From: Himantopus leucocephalus
Taxonomy: Eukaryota > Chordata > Aves > Charadriiformes > Recurvirostridae
Assembly: GCA_003993805.1 (NCBI GenBank)
Contig: RSEF01000003.1
Coordinates: forward strand, 107,761,752 to 107,825,751
DNA: 64,000 bases
Direction: 5' to 3'
Shown: positions 27,106 to 40,221 of the stretch, piece after piece
Layout: the number at the start of each line of letters is the position of its first letter
Numbering within the stretch: position 1 is the stretch's first letter
Position numbers and translations under genes: made by a program
The notes under the pieces: model-generated
The model's input: the letters and a program-made list of their open reading frames with translations, nothing else
Database searches by the model: none
What the model was told of the DNA's origin: nothing

Positions 27106-28599
27106 CTTCGCCTACCCAGGACCTGTTTCCATTCCCCCTCTTCCCTGAATACCAAGGTGAGCGAGTTCCTGAACTGTAAAAACAATACATAAAACCCCAA
27201 AAAAACATAACAACATCTGCAAGTGTATCTTGGTCAGGCCCAGAGCCTCAAATGCTATTCTGCCATACAGAAGACACTAAAAGGCTGGCATTGGGATACA
27301 CACATCCTTGGTATGTGCATCTTCTTTCACTTTTCTTTTTCTTAAACTTTATTTTATTTGGACCATACATATAGGCTGATCATTTTGGATGTATATATTA
27401 AAACTGTTCCTTATAGATAAAAGCTTTGAATACAGAATAGATCAGGAGTAGTCCTGGCTCCAAGGAAAACATTTATCATGGATTCATGGATTTGTAATGC
27501 CAGCAAAACAGAAAATGGGCAGAAGATCAATAACACTCATTAGAGCCTTATCTACAGCTCAGCTCTAAAGTGCCACTAAACACAAACTCTTCATGATCCT
27601 GAACGAGAATGGTGAAAAAAGCTAGCACTGAACTTACTAACTTGAGAACAGAACAGGCAGACAGACCAAAAAGCTCCATCGTAAAGTATGGAAATATCTT
27701 CTACAGAATAACCCGAGGTTTTCTTGCCTTGCCATTTGCCTGCATTTACTCATTTCCAGTTGCATTACCTTTTTTTAGTTTTTCCTTTCTTTTCTCTACA
27801 ATTCCAGTACGCTTTGCTTTACTTTTGCTTTACTAGTCTGGAGCTCTTGGGACTGCTAACATAAAAGAACAGAATTAAGGCAATATAGCCAAATGATATA
27901 AATTTAAATTTGATAGGTATGACAAATATATGGATGAGATAACCACCTGTACAACACTGAAGGACGCTTGAGGCTAGCAAGTACAAAAAAAAAATTAAAA
28001 ATCTGAAGAATTAAAGCATTGTTAAAAATATTAAGAGTTCTACATAAGGTGGGAAGTAAAGCCGACATCTGAACAATTTTCACAGTCAGTAAAAGCTGAT
28101 ACAACAAAGCAGATCCCAAGTCAAAGATGACTCTATTAGAGTCAGGTTTGGTTCCACAAATGTCATCGCCCATTTCTAAACCCTGAAGTCTAGGAAAGAA
28201 CTCAGTAATACAAATTTGTAATGAAATAGCTACTTCAAGCTTTCAACCTGCTCTTCTTCATTCTTTAGGATTTAGGCTGACATTTAGGAAAAAGGGGGAT
28301 TTTAGGAACGACTGTCTCAATAACAGTCAGCTTGCTACTATCTTGCATCACGAAGGGGCTGGCTATCCCTAACAGCAGAAAGCTGAGAAGAGTGTCGTTA
28401 CTGAAGCACAGAGCAACTGCACCTCAACTAGATCCCTCTGTTGCCAAATTCTGACTGAATATTACCAGTGTTAATGGAATCCATCACCACTGTCTGTACT
28501 GTGGGCACGGCACAGACAGCTAAATCACCTATGAACTGCAATCACTGCACGAGAATGTTTTTCTTCTTCTTCTTTTGGGTTTTGTTTCTTTTGAGGAGA
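27106..28599. other. Intergenic sequence, no gene seen
   Basis: AT-rich unique sequence. The TTC-rich run near 28557-28575 is a small simple repeat, and no coding signal is present. Confidence 0.55.
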
Positions 28600-28921
28600 G
28601 AAGGCCGTGGGGGACCCAATACCTACAAGACAGTCACCAAGACGACGGAGCCAGGCTCTTCACTGCACACATGGTGGGAGGGTGAGAGACAACTGGCAGC
28701 AGCTGCAATGAGACAGGTTCAAACAAGAGGTTATACGTAATAAGTTTTTCAACACGGGGACAGCCAAGCAGTGGGACATCCATCCTTGAAGGTTTTCAAG
28801 ACCCAACCGAATACAGCCCTGAGCAACCTGCTCGGCCATTAAAGGAACTCTGCCCTGAGGAGGAGGTTGGACTACATTACCTCTACAGATCACTTCAAAC
28901 CTGTATTATCCTATGATCATA
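28600..28921 (+). mobile_element. CR1 LINE 3' fragment
   Basis: GACGGAGCCAGGCTCTTC, then AAGCAGTGGGACATCCATCC (TGGAG-type segment), GGAGGTTGGACTACATTACC and finally CCTATGATCATAT follow the CR1 3' part in plus orientation. It is diverged, with no intact reading frame. Confidence 0.8.
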
Positions 28922-28966
28922 TCGTGTGTACCATTTTTGCACATTATTTAATCAAAACTGGATCTG

Positions 28967-29022
28967 AACACAAGATTAGACAACAGATTTACAGAACACA
29001 AGATTAGACAACAGATTTACAG
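28967..29022. repeat. 28-base perfect tandem duplication
   Basis: The unit at 28967-28994 (beginning AACACAAGATTAGACAACAG) is repeated without mismatch at 28995-29022. The duplication is therefore recent, or an assembly or sequencing duplication. Confidence 0.93.
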
Positions 29023-29429
29023 ATTAATTTTAACAACAAATTCCTATAAACAAGTGGAAACATCAAAACCTTCTGGTAATGCAGTGTAATAAATACAATC
29101 CTCTTGTTAAAAAACCTGAGAAAGCAATAAGAAACACGTTGCCTTATTAAGACAGAAAGGCATTCAGAAATAAACACACCTACTTAACTTTTCAGAACTC
29201 AGGAGAAATCTAAGTAAAACACTTTGAAAGCGCATTCACATGTTTAGGATTTGAGATGGGGCTTCCCAAATTGCAGAGGAATATACCTCAAAGACTAGAA
29301 CTGTCAGCAAGTACAGAGAAGTTCAGCTTGTCTTTATGAATAAACATCACTGAGGAGAGACAGGAATTTCAGGAGTGGCTGAAGAAAGAAAATATTTTTC
29401 TTATCTGTCTAAAAGGAGGGAAAAAAAAG

Positions 29430-29928
29430 ACGACAATAAATGTAAAATATTTTATTTATTGCAAACAAAAGCTGTGGTAACAACATTGCACAATACCAAA
29501 TTTTAAGGTTTTGAAATTCTCAGAAATTACTCTTCATTGTGATTATTTTTTGTTACTCCATATATCTTTATAATTATATTTTTACATTAGTTTTACATTA
29601 TGACAAGAGTAAATTACTTACAGAAATTAATGCAAATTGTATATAACCTGCCACCTTACTAATGTTCCATTTATATGTCAGAGTGTAATAATTTAACACT
29701 TTGATCTGAAAAGGATTATTAGATTCAATGCTTTGCTAGTCATATAACGGAATGATATGGTCCGCACCAATAATTTTTTTAAACGATTAGAAGTATATGG
29801 GAATTGACTGTGTGCAGTTTGTATTTTCCACAAAACATCAGTAATAACTTTGTTACTTCACTAGAACAACATTTTCTCCCTTTTGTGTAAGATCTCCAGC
29901 AAATAGGAAATGCAGAAATCCAACATTT
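29430..29928 (-). other. NBAS: NBAS 3' untranslated region
   Basis: The minus-strand sequence directly after the NBAS stop is AT-rich and non-coding. The first canonical AATAAA on that strand is about 470 bases after the stop, followed by a T-rich stretch typical of a downstream cleavage element. The 3' UTR is therefore inferred to be about 490 bases. The exact cleavage site is a guess, and other poly(A) sites further left cannot be excluded. Confidence 0.65.
29451..29460 (-). terminator. Tandem polyadenylation signal of NBAS
   Basis: The minus strand reads AATAAATAAA, two overlapping AATAAA hexamers. About 25 bases downstream it becomes TCGTCTTTTTTTTCCC, a T-rich element as expected after a cleavage site. 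It is the first canonical signal after the NBAS stop codon. Confidence 0.65.
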
Positions 29929-30204
29929 TCAGATCCAATGCTGAATAGCCTGGAGGGCAGTAGTAAAAGTCCTGAGTGCAGGATGAGTCCCACGATGAGA
30001 CATCAGGAGGGACCCGGCCTCTGCATTCAACCCTGCTTCTTTAAGTTGTTTTGCTATTTCTTCTACATCCCAGCCTCCTTCTCCCTGGTTAGCCAGTAAG
30101 TGGTCAATAAGGCGAGGATAGAAGGCGGTAGATACGCACTTCACCACTAACTTGGCGCTGAGGAGCAAGGAAAGTATTTCAGCATCACAACTGGAATCAT
30201 CAAC
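29929..30204 (-). CDS. NBAS: NBAS terminal coding exon (C-terminal 91 residues plus stop)
   Basis: This is the last coding exon of NBAS, a large peripheral ER protein that joins ZW10 and RINT1 in the NRZ complex. NRZ tethers Golgi-derived vesicles at the ER with the syntaxin-18 SNAREs, and NBAS is also linked to nonsense-mediated decay of some transcripts. Seen here: a pyrimidine-rich acceptor (TTTTTCTTTCTTCGTAG, minus strand), then 91 codons from VDDSSCDAEILSLLL through KCVSTAFYPRLIDHLLANQ and GLNAEAGSLLMSHRGTH to ALQAIQHWI, ending in TGA at 29929-29931. The KCVST-FYPR, HLLA, EAGSLL, RGTH and QHW blocks match what I recall of the vertebrate NBAS C terminus. The exon begins in phase 0, as the upstream donor at 41531 requires. 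The family assignment is from memory and no alignment was run. Confidence 0.92.
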   Translation of the reverse strand, partial: VDDSSCDAEILSLLLSAKLVVKCVSTAFYPRLIDHLLANQGEGGWDVEEIAKQLKEAGLNAEAGSLLMSHRGTHPALRTFTTALQAIQHWI

Positions 30205-33200
30205 CTACGAAGAAAGAAAAATCCAAAGTAATTAAAAATTAATTACCAGACACATCTATCAACTGGAAGGTGTCATGACTGTTCTCACTGCACAGCGTGA
30301 CCTTGAAAGCGCGATGAGTATTCTGTACGGATTAACAACAGGGACACACACTTTGCATATGTCAGAATATGTAAAGGTATATCTTTAACAGTCTCTATCA
30401 CATTAATATAAGTATTTGACCTGCCCGAAGTTAAGGAATAAAGATGCTTTACAACCTGGCGAGGATTACATGAACAGCCTTACAGACTTTTCACAGGTTC
30501 TCTGCCCCAGTGCAGAACGGACCACGCCACCTACCTCCACATCAAGAATGACACCCTGAGGAAGGCCAGAGCAGAATATATTATATTTTGGTCACTTTCA
30601 TAAGTATGATATGTTACCTTTCACCTGTTAATATAACAGGCAAGACTATCAGACTCAACCAGGTTTTCCAGAGTTTCAGCACTCACAGCAAGGATGAGAT
30701 TTTCAGAAAAAATACAACTTACATTTTAAAAGACTTGGAGCACAGAGCTGCTACACATCCTGGATGTCTTAGAAAAATGCAGTTACTTGATATGTGAGAG
30801 CAGATATTCTCTTGAAAATCTTATCTATAGCTTTATAAATAACACTAAAGAATACTTTAAATGCTATTTCAGTTAATTTTGACATGTCTTTCCTAGGTTC
30901 CTTGAAATGCAGCATTGTTTTAATAAGCTTAGGTGCCTTACCACTTTAAGAAGTGCAATACAACAAATACATATGGGAATAAAACCAACCAGAGGAGGGA
31001 TAGACAACAGTCAGTTTTCAATGAATGCATTCTATTAAGTGACAGATAAATTAATCAAATTGTGCTACATTTACAAAACAACCTTTCAGTTTAAAAAAAA
31101 CCGTCTGCTTAGCTCCTGTTTCATTTTCTGTAAAAAAAGAGGTACCAGCAGGTAATAAAGATCCTGTGACCCGGTGATACGGCACCCTTGAAGACCAATT
31201 CAACTACTACTGTTGTGTGACCACATGACGTGACTCCTGTATACTGAGACTTGGCACTGACACTTGACAGCTGAAATGAAGCAATTTTATGTCTAATTAG
31301 TATAAGAAAACATTTAATCCTGATTCTTTTCACGAGACCATTTAAAGCTTTGTCTCTCTGTTTTCGTTCAAGCTAAAACAGTGCAGAGCTTTGCTTCCTC
31401 ATGTTCACATGCAATGGGCTTCATCCACTCCTTGCCCCCACTGCTGCCACCATGAGCACACTGCAACGGGCACTTCTTGCTCAATAACCCAATTCTCTGT
31501 ACCGTGAAGTCTCCACAACCGTTTCTTCGTAACATGTAACAGTGTCAATTTGCAGGTGGATTATTTTTCCAGAAAGATTAAACATAACTACAATCTATTA
31601 GTCCAGACAACCAAACGTACTAGTAAAATTCTTACCTACTCAGACAGATACACTGTGGGAAATCATGCACACAATTTAACATGCACCATGGACTGCTCTC
31701 TCCAGTTTCCCTATACAGGTAGTCAACCAGAAACAGGATCCTCAAAGCATAAATGAGAACAGGTACATAATTTTCTCTTGAATGCACGGCATTGCCAGAC
31801 TCCCAAAGTTTGGCATCTTATTTGGAGGAATCAGTATTACACTTGCATGTAGAGGAACACAGAGCTCGTAAGGAATGACCAGGTAGCTCCTTGCATTGAA
31901 GTGGTTAAGAAATCTGCCACTAGCTTCAGGAGAAAGAACTTCCTTTGAAGTAACAACAAATTCTGTTAGAAGAAAGGTCTTTATCATGCATAAATCATTT
32001 TAGACTGATGAATTTAAGTTTCTTTCCTGTGAAAGAGCTGAAAAGTCATCATGATGACTGAAAGCTTGTATGTGATAAGCAACAGAAACACAGTAATTTG
32101 TTGCTCTATTTTGGAAGATGCACTCTATGCAATATAAAATATAATTAAAAAACGAAGAAGACAGAACATGAAATATTGTAGCACGAAAAGTTGCTATGCT
32201 TTATCAAGTGTGAATCCTTAGATAATAGACTTCAGGTGAAGCTATTCTCCAAATAACTCATTTTATTGCCTTCAGTTTACCATTAATAACACATGATCAT
32301 TACTTTCAATCTACTGTTTTCACTTGCTTTGGAGCTTCAGAAGCCTTCCAGAAAAAGATAATGGCTTTATCATGTTAACCAGGAGAAGAGTTTGCTGTTT
32401 CACCCTCATGCTATTCTTCCAATACTTCATTTAGATATTTGTGGTTTTCTTTCCATTGAAATCTTAAAAATAAACTTGATTTCCTCCAAGTCTTCAACAT
32501 TTTCACACTTAGTGACACAAACCTCTCACGGGTTACAAAGCTAATGCAATAGTGCGTAGCAGTTCTAGGTCCAGTTTACTAAACAGTTCTAAGAACAGTA
32601 GGGATGCCCAGTCTTTAGGCTGACCGCTCTTAAAGTCTTTAATTATTCAATAATTCCTCTAAATTGTCATATGTTAATTACTGACATGTTTTCCTGTTGA
32701 AGACAGCCTGATGATTATATAAAATTCCTCGTGTTGGCATCTTGTAGCATACCATGCAGCACGCTAAGCCGTTATCCAAACGGCTCTCATCTTTTCTGAA
32801 ATGGGAGGCTGGAGGGACATTCCCCCCGCCTCTGAGCTCCCTGCGCTCTATTCTTCACTGGTATGTAGGATGCAACTTTACACAGGGCTTCAGTGTTTGA
32901 TTTGATGAACGTAAAACACAAACAGTAATTACAATAATGAGATTAACAGCAGATGGGAAGTCTGATTTAAATTAGTTTTCTAGGCTATTATTCAGTTAAC
33001 GAAAAGTCCTATAGATCAGTACAATTTCCTATGCCAAAAACCTACCGATTGGAGAGACAAGTCTGAAAGTAGAAACCTTTTCTAGCATAAAACCATTAAA
33101 CATCTGAGCTATACTATGGGGATGAAGATGTCTGCGTGCAATAGAGAAGCAAAGCAACCTGGTTGTACTCATGCATAAACGAGATCATTGTGTCCTCACA

Positions 33201-33699
33201 CATAACAAAAGAGCACACAAAAGGCTCTTGGTTGTGTCTGACAGCTCATCCTTAAGGTCAAATAGTCCAGTAGGTTTAAATTGATTAACATTTCCCATTT
33301 TGTGACTTCAAGGCTGTCTGAAGACCTAGTCAGAAAGAGGAAACCTTTGTAGTGTCCACAGGCAACTGGATGGAGACATAAGATGGCAATCAGACCCTGT
33401 GAACGCATTTCAGGCAGCTAAGGCCGTTATCTATTCTGCAACTCTTTGTTAAATCTAAGCAGAGTCTGACAGGTGTGGGAAGAACACAGAGAAGCCAAGG
33501 TTTAATGAGAAATGTGTATAAAAATAGGCAGCTGAGAAGGACAGATTAACTATTTGTTTTTATCAGTTTCACAACTCCAGATCTCGCCAACATTTTGGGT
33601 ATCAATTGCATTTGTAGAAACAGTCATTAGATTAAATAAAGACAAATGCACACACAGAACTTCCTTACCAACATCTATGCAGATTGTCAATAATGGGCC

Positions 33700-34760
33700 C
33701 ACATCTGGCTGGCGACCATCACCAGCGGTGTTCCTCATGGTTCAATTCTAGGGCCGGTTCTGTTCAATGTATTTATCAACAACCTGGATGCAGGAGCTGA
33801 ATGCACCATTAGCAAGTTCACTGATGACACTGAAGTGGGAGGCGCTGTTGACTCTCTTGAGGGACAATAAGCCTTGCAGAGGGATCTAGATAGATTGGAG
33901 CACTGGGCAATCATCAATGGGATGAAATTTAACAAGTGACAATGCCAGATTCTGCANGCAATCATCAATGGGATGAAATTTAACAAGTGACAATGCCAGA
34001 TTCTGCACCTAGGACGGAGTAATGCCGGGCACAAGTATAAACAGGGAGAGGAGGGGCGGGAGAGCAGCCCTGCAGAAAGGGATGTGGGGGTGCTGGTCGA
34101 CAGCAGGCTCAGTGCGAGTCAGCAGTGTGCCCTGGCAGCCAAGAGGGCAACCCGCATCCTGGGGTGCATCAAACACAGCATAACCAGCCGAACCAAAGAG
34201 GTGATTATCCAGCTCTGTTCAGCGTCGGTGTGGCCTCACCTTGAGTACTGAGTGCAGTTCTGGGACCCACAGTTTAAGAAGGATGTGAAGGTACTCGAAT
34301 GCATCCAGAGGAGGGGAACAAAGCTGGTGAAAGGGCTGGACAGAATGTCCCATGAGGAGCAGGTAAGGACTCTGGGCTTGTCTGCTTTGGAGAGAGGGAG
34401 GCTGAGGGGTGACCTCATTGCTCTCTCCACCTTCCTGAGGAGGTAAATGGAGAGGGAAGTGCTGGTCTCTTCTCCCTGGTATCCAGCGATAAGACCTGTG
34501 GGAATAATTCAGCGCTGCACCAGGGGAGGTTCAGACTGGACATTAGGAAGCATTTCTTTACCAAGAGGGTGGTCAAACACTGGAACAGGCTTCCTAGAGA
34601 GGTGGTCGATGCCCCAAGCCTGTCAGTGTTTCAGAGGCATTTGGACAATGCCCTTAATAACATGCTTTAATTTTTGGTCAGCCCTGAATTGGTCAGGCAG
34701 TTGGACTAGATGATTGTTGTAGGTCCCTTCCAACTGAAATATTATATTCTATTCTAATAA
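33700..34760 (+). mobile_element. CR1 LINE copy, 5'-truncated, antisense to NBAS
   Basis: The plus strand follows CR1 ORF2 from the reverse-transcriptase catalytic region (GSxLGPVLFN-type segment near 33741, then the FxDD-type motif encoded near 33816, with threonine where alanine is usual). It continues through the HLEY segment (near 34237), [21 protein letters not shown] and a HWNRLPREVVDAPS-type segment near 34578. It ends with GTCCCTTCCAACTGAAATAT and an ATTCT tail. Frameshifts and stops (for example GGACAATAAG near 33861) show that it is inactive. An exact 50-base duplication around the N at 33957 is artificial. Confidence 0.93.
33907..34007. repeat. Exact 50-base direct repeat flanking a single N
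   Basis: Bases 33907-33956 and 33958-34007 are identical, separated only by the N at 33957. This looks like two contig ends that overlap but were joined instead of merged. In the true sequence there is probably one copy of the 50-base unit. Confidence 0.9.
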
Positions 34761-35009
34761 ATTAATGTATATTTCAAAACCTTTATTAAGATAGTTTTAT
34801 TTAAGCATCGCTGCTCAGTGTATAAGCTGTAAGATTTTTACAAATTAAATCAATTTAAATTTACTTTGAGACTAATTCTATTTAAAATTAGTTTTAAATT
34901 AGAACAACAAGCATTACCGCAAAAAACTACTAAAACAATATAAAGGGGCACACACAGAGCATTGTGTGTTTACTTTTAAAAGTAAAAATACTCCACAGAG
35001 AGTCTAATA

Positions 35010-35480
35010 TGGTGCCTGTACAAGAAATGACTCAGCAAAACCAGGAGTCCTCAGTCTGTAAAAGAGGCAGCTTAGAGGGTACAGAGCAGATAGCAACATC
35101 ATTAGAGCATACGGCGATTGATTAAATGCGTTCTGTCATAAAAAAAGAACTATGAAGCATTAAATGAATCTAGCAGGATCAGATTCAGAGTAAATAAAAG
35201 GAAATAGTTGGGTTTTTTTACACTGTTGAACTCTGGCAAATGATACTGCAGAATGTAAAAGCTCATCCAAGTTTAAGGAGAAACTGGACAAAACGGAGGA
35301 AGAAAACCACTGGCAATTACTTAGTACATAAATACATACAGTGGAAAATGACTGGAAAGTGGGAGAGCAGTATCTCAGAAGAAGAGCCTATATATTTGCC
35401 CTACTCTTGTAGGGCTAGACTTGTAATTCTTCCCTATGTTGGAGCCAGGACACTGTTCCAGATGGACTTTTGATCCTCAA
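35010..35480 (+). mobile_element. Ancient CR1-type LINE 3' end
   Basis: GTTGAACTCTGGCAAATGAT (LWNSLP-type segment), AAAAGCTCATCCAAGTTTAA then GGAGAAACTGGACAAA, and finally GGAGCCAGGACACTGTTCCA followed by GATGGACTTTTGATC match the terminal part of old amniote CR1 elements. Those end in a GGGCTAGATGGACCTTTGG-type sequence. It lies about 250 bases right of a much younger CR1. Confidence 0.72.
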
Positions 35481-38400
35481 AATTTTACCTTTTAAAAAAA
35501 TATTAATTCAAAAAAACAATTTTTCTTTGTCAATGATTTCAATCATATTTTAAATGCTGATTAAATTAGCACAGATTGGCTGCAAAGTATACACTTCTAG
35601 CATGCATACCAAATATCAGTCTACAGTACACACAGACTCTCTAAATGGCATTATACTTCTTTTTCAAAATCACTCTTTTGTCAAGACTTGTGAACAAGAG
35701 AGTAAAACCAGATTAAAATAATTACTAAAAAGCAACCTTACCATCCCAGTGTTAAAAAGCTGCTGCTTCTGGACAGACAGCAGTGGCAGAATCTTATTCA
35801 TGAGTCACTTCTGATCTGCCTGCATATGCAGAGCCCCTACTATCCCAAAATCCTAACTCACTCTTAAACCACTGGTTCCAGAAAAGTTTATTGCTGATCC
35901 CCGAAACACTGTTCCAGTGATATGGGATGCAGCTGACGGCAGTTTAAGCAAGTCTCAGAGGTGCAGATATCTTCTGCACAGAAGAATACACAACCATTTT
36001 CCATATTGTGCGAACATGTGAATAAACTATAAACCACAATAATGACAAACTCAGAGTACATTATGCCTGTCTGGCCTTCCATGGTGAGGGTGCTAAATTT
36101 TTCATTAGCGTAAAACCTGTTACTTCTGGAAGGCTTAAATGGGAGAATACTTTTTCATATCCATCTCTCCTTCAGTAGGATTTGACAGTGCAGATTTAGC
36201 GTGGTGCCCACACACACTGCACACGTGTATGAGTGAAAGAACTAACGGGGATACTTATGCTAAGGAGAGGAAATCTTGACTTTTTTTTCTTGACTTACAT
36301 ACCTATTTAGGTATTGGCTGAAATCTACTTTCAAGATGTAGGCATTCAAGTGGTGTCTCTGATGACTAGCTCACTCCTTTAGAGTGTGATGATCAATACC
36401 TTTCCCTGCTAGAGACATGCATATTCATCTCGAAAGCGAGACAGAACAGAAACAGAATTGCAACAGACGCACCCATAATTTCCACTGAAGGAGGGCTACA
36501 GCACTCTGCTTCAAACAGGGCTTGTGCATTTTATCAGATGTCTCTCTAATGCAGAATTTATAAATGGATCTGACCTACAGATGGAAAAACACATCTCAGC
36601 AATGTTCCCCTCAACAGGTACAGAAGTGAGGACCCACTTGTACTCCGTCTCCAGGAGCCCTGAACTCTTTCTGCACATGTTCGGCAGGATGGGTAGGAGC
36701 CTTACCCCAGACTACTAAGTGCTGCTCTTGGAGAGGACACGGGATTCAAGCTGTTTCCCCAACGCCCTTGACAAATGATCCAAACATGAAGCAGTTGTAC
36801 AACCTGTATTCACCCCAACGCTGACTGCTGTATTTCTGAATCAGAATGACAGTTTGTGCCTTGCGCTGTCAGTGTGTAATTAGTAAGGGTTAAGCATGCT
36901 TGCCCGAGGCTTTGCCATCAGCACTCTCATGTTGCGAACTGCAAATGGACTCAGGCTGGAGGCGCTCAGCTCCATCGAGGCAGCAGGTCCCCCGGGAAAG
37001 CAGAGACAGGGAGCCTGCAAGTTTTAAGAAAGCTCGTGTGTGAAGTAAGTGGATGAAGATCAGCTTTGCCACAGGTGGCACCTCTTCTGATGTACTCAGA
37101 AGAGGAACTTGAGGCATCTAGAAGGCTTTACTGATAAATCACTGAGGCCTCCACAAATTCAAGCAACCATGAATAAGAATTTTGTAGATCCACTCTCCAA
37201 GACTAAGGATGCATCTTCTATCAGCGTCCAGTATTTTTTCTGGTTGCTAATACAGCCTACATGGACATTGAACCTGTACTTGCTATGATGCAGTGTATCT
37301 GAAAAAAGGAAAAAAAAAAAATCCTCCAGCAGCGAGAATTTCAGCTAAGCAAGAGCAGGTCAGGTGGTATCTTTTGCCTAACAAAAGGGCAAGTCAGGGT
37401 CTGACCAATTACCCGTCAGCATTGTTTGTGGAGGTGTCTAGAGGTTCTGGTATTACCAATAGGCAATATTTCATCCATAACTTCTGCATTATGAAATCTA
37501 TGCATTTTGAAATATGGATACTATCAGAAAGATAAGAGCTGCTGCTGATGTAACAGCAGAAAAGACCTGAACCTGCTATTTTCCAGAGTATTAGCTCTCC
37601 ACTACTACTGGAGATAAAAATGCTTTTCATTTTATTCTTGAATGGAGCCTATAGCTATAGGACAAATAAATGGGAAAAAGAAAACAAAGAGATATTAAAA
37701 AACCCTAGAAAACTAAACTAGAGAGAGATACTTTACCATAATCACTGTTAGCTTATATACACATTATTTAACAAGATTTCTTTTAAAAGTTAAGCCGCAC
37801 CAAGTGAGGAGGCATGAATAGTGTAAGACAATGGAGACAACTGGAAATTCCATTACTTCACAGATTCTTTATGATTTTTCATATTACATTTTTCAATAAA
37901 TCATGTTGCAAAGGTAGTCTCAGTACTTCATCATCGAAAGTATAGCATGCAAACTGAGATAAGGTATTATGTTAGATTAACTAAAAACATTTTCTAGTTC
38001 TAGTTTCTATGAAAGCCTTCATTGAAGAAGTATTTGCACTGATTATATTAACTCCCATTTGTTGGCTGTTTAAACAATGTAACTACCAACAAGTAATAGA
38101 ATATGTACTTGCTCTGTTAGAAGCATAAAAATCATTCTTAATCTTTGAAAAATAACCAAGTGAACAGACAACACTGAAACCATTCTCAAAAACCACCTCA
38201 CTCTTAAGGGCAAACTCTAAGTGCTATTGGCAGTAATAAGCTTATTTAAGTAAACCGATTTTTAAGATTATTCACACAACATAGACGAATTATAGTTATT
38301 TCTGTTATCCAAAAAAGACAAGTGGCAGTTTATAAAAAGACACAATAAAAAGAGAGGTCTCCAATTTCAAAAAAGCTTACACAAAAGCTTGGTTGTTTTA

Positions 38401-39960
38401 TTACAGGCAAAAGCTATACAATTCCTAGTATCAGCACTTCAGCATCATCCTTAACTGTAAACATCCATAAAGCTGTCAGCAACATACAACAAATGGCTAA
38501 CTAATACATAGTATCAGCAAGCAAGTGCTGTATTTTTCTCACAGCCATGTTTGCGAGCTGTGTTAGCACTATGTCAGGGAATCAATAGCTATGATTTCCC
38601 TTTGCCAGATGTTATTTGTCCTTTTCCTGTTTAATGCAAGCAGAAATGGGCTTCCTATGAAAAATTCATTAAGAATTCTACAAAAAGCATTAACAGTCCA
38701 AATACTGTTTTTAAAAAGAAAAAAGTACGCATACAAAGTTATACAGAATAAACAACACTGACATAGCTAAGCAATATATGCACTTTCAGTACACCACTGA
38801 CTAATGTAATCAGAAGAGACGCATATAAAACAAGGAGTAAAAGATACTTTCTAAACAATATAAGAACAGCTTTTAAATTTAGCACGGCACTCTTCCGTAC
38901 TAGTTATTTTTCTAACACTGGCACTGTAATGTCACATTCAAGGCACTGGGTAAACTCTATGCCTTATGTAATGAGGTCAACAGTTAAATTTTCGGTAAGA
39001 CAAAACATTGGACCGAAGCTAAATGTTTTGAAAATTCTAGGTTATGCAGCACTCTTACAGAACTATGTGCTCACATGAATACTGAATTTAGAAAGAAAAA
39101 TTAAAAGCAGCTTATCAAGCTGCCTCCTGCATAAGAAGGCCAAAAAGAATATTATTTTAGGCAGGCACAGGTATACAAAGTGCTTTGTATCAGTAAGAAG
39201 ATAATATGGTTCCTGGCCCTAAAACTTCAATATCATGTAATCAACCTAGAGTGTAGAAAATTGAAAGCCACAGCACACTAGAAAGAAAAGGCCAGTTAGG
39301 AGAGCAATACAATTAACAGCCATTCAGTAAGTGCTACTGCACAGCATTGTGCTTTAAAATAGTTAAATAAAATGTACTCGGACACAAATTCCTGCTGGCA
39401 AGCTTCAGAGCTAGTCACTTACACAGCAGCTTTCATCTGTTAACAAAAAAGTCAATTTTAAACAGTTAACAAGAACATATAGATGAGAAAGTGCATGCAT
39501 AAATCAGACCCCCCATTACTTTTCTATGAGACCATCTTGTTTAAAACCAGTTACAAAAACACCTTGCTTTGCAGACACAAAATCTAAAATTGCAGGTGGT
39601 AAAAGAAAACTATAAATGTACTAAAGATAATCTACTATTGTTTTGGTGGTTAGTATTTATAAAATTACATTTTGTGGAAAATTCAGAATATTTGCTGTTT
39701 ATTTGTATAAGGAAAAGCAACTAGGAACACCTTCATAAAAACCTGTGGTTCTTTACTTAGAATGCCAAACTCGACTAGGAAATACTCCAAATTCATACTG
39801 GATGCTAACTATGACATAGGAATTTTGATACAAGCGGATGTGTGTTACGTATCATATGCCTTGCCACCTTCCATGCAACCATTTGAAATGCTCATACAGA
39901 ACAGGTTAAAAAAGCTGGTGCTTCATCCATTTTGGTAACTAAGTCCTTCTGAAAGAAAAA

Positions 39961-40221
39961 TTGGCAACATCTGAGATGGACCCTACGCTTCCAGACCTTT
40001 CCTTCTCTGACTGGTCTTCACCGCTGTGTTCTGGAGTCCTCCTGAAGGGGAAGGAGATAGATCCTTTCTCAAGCTATCCAATGGATGCAAAAAAAGAAAG
40101 CTTCTGGAACACTGTGTGCAGCATAAGAAGGAAAGACACAGCACATGAGGAGGAAAGACTTAAGGGAGAAATCTGGGAAGAGATCCAGAACATCTTTGCA
40201 AGGGAACAAATGATGGTGTGA
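39961..40221 (+). other. Unexplained 86-codon open frame antisense in NBAS last intron
   Basis: The frame runs from ATG to TGA with a mixed, protein-like composition: an acidic, serine-rich start (SEMDPTLPDLSFSDWSS) and a charged helical end (EERLKGEIWEEIQNIF). This is less AT-biased than the chance frames around it. I recognise no family. There is no promoter, splice structure or poly(A) signal that I could link to it. It may be chance or a relic of a retrocopy. Confidence 0.15.

Noticed and set aside
34236..34713. Open frames of 64-88 codons on both strands
   Set aside because: These are remains of CR1 ORF2 ([21 protein letters not shown]) and its antisense, not host genes.
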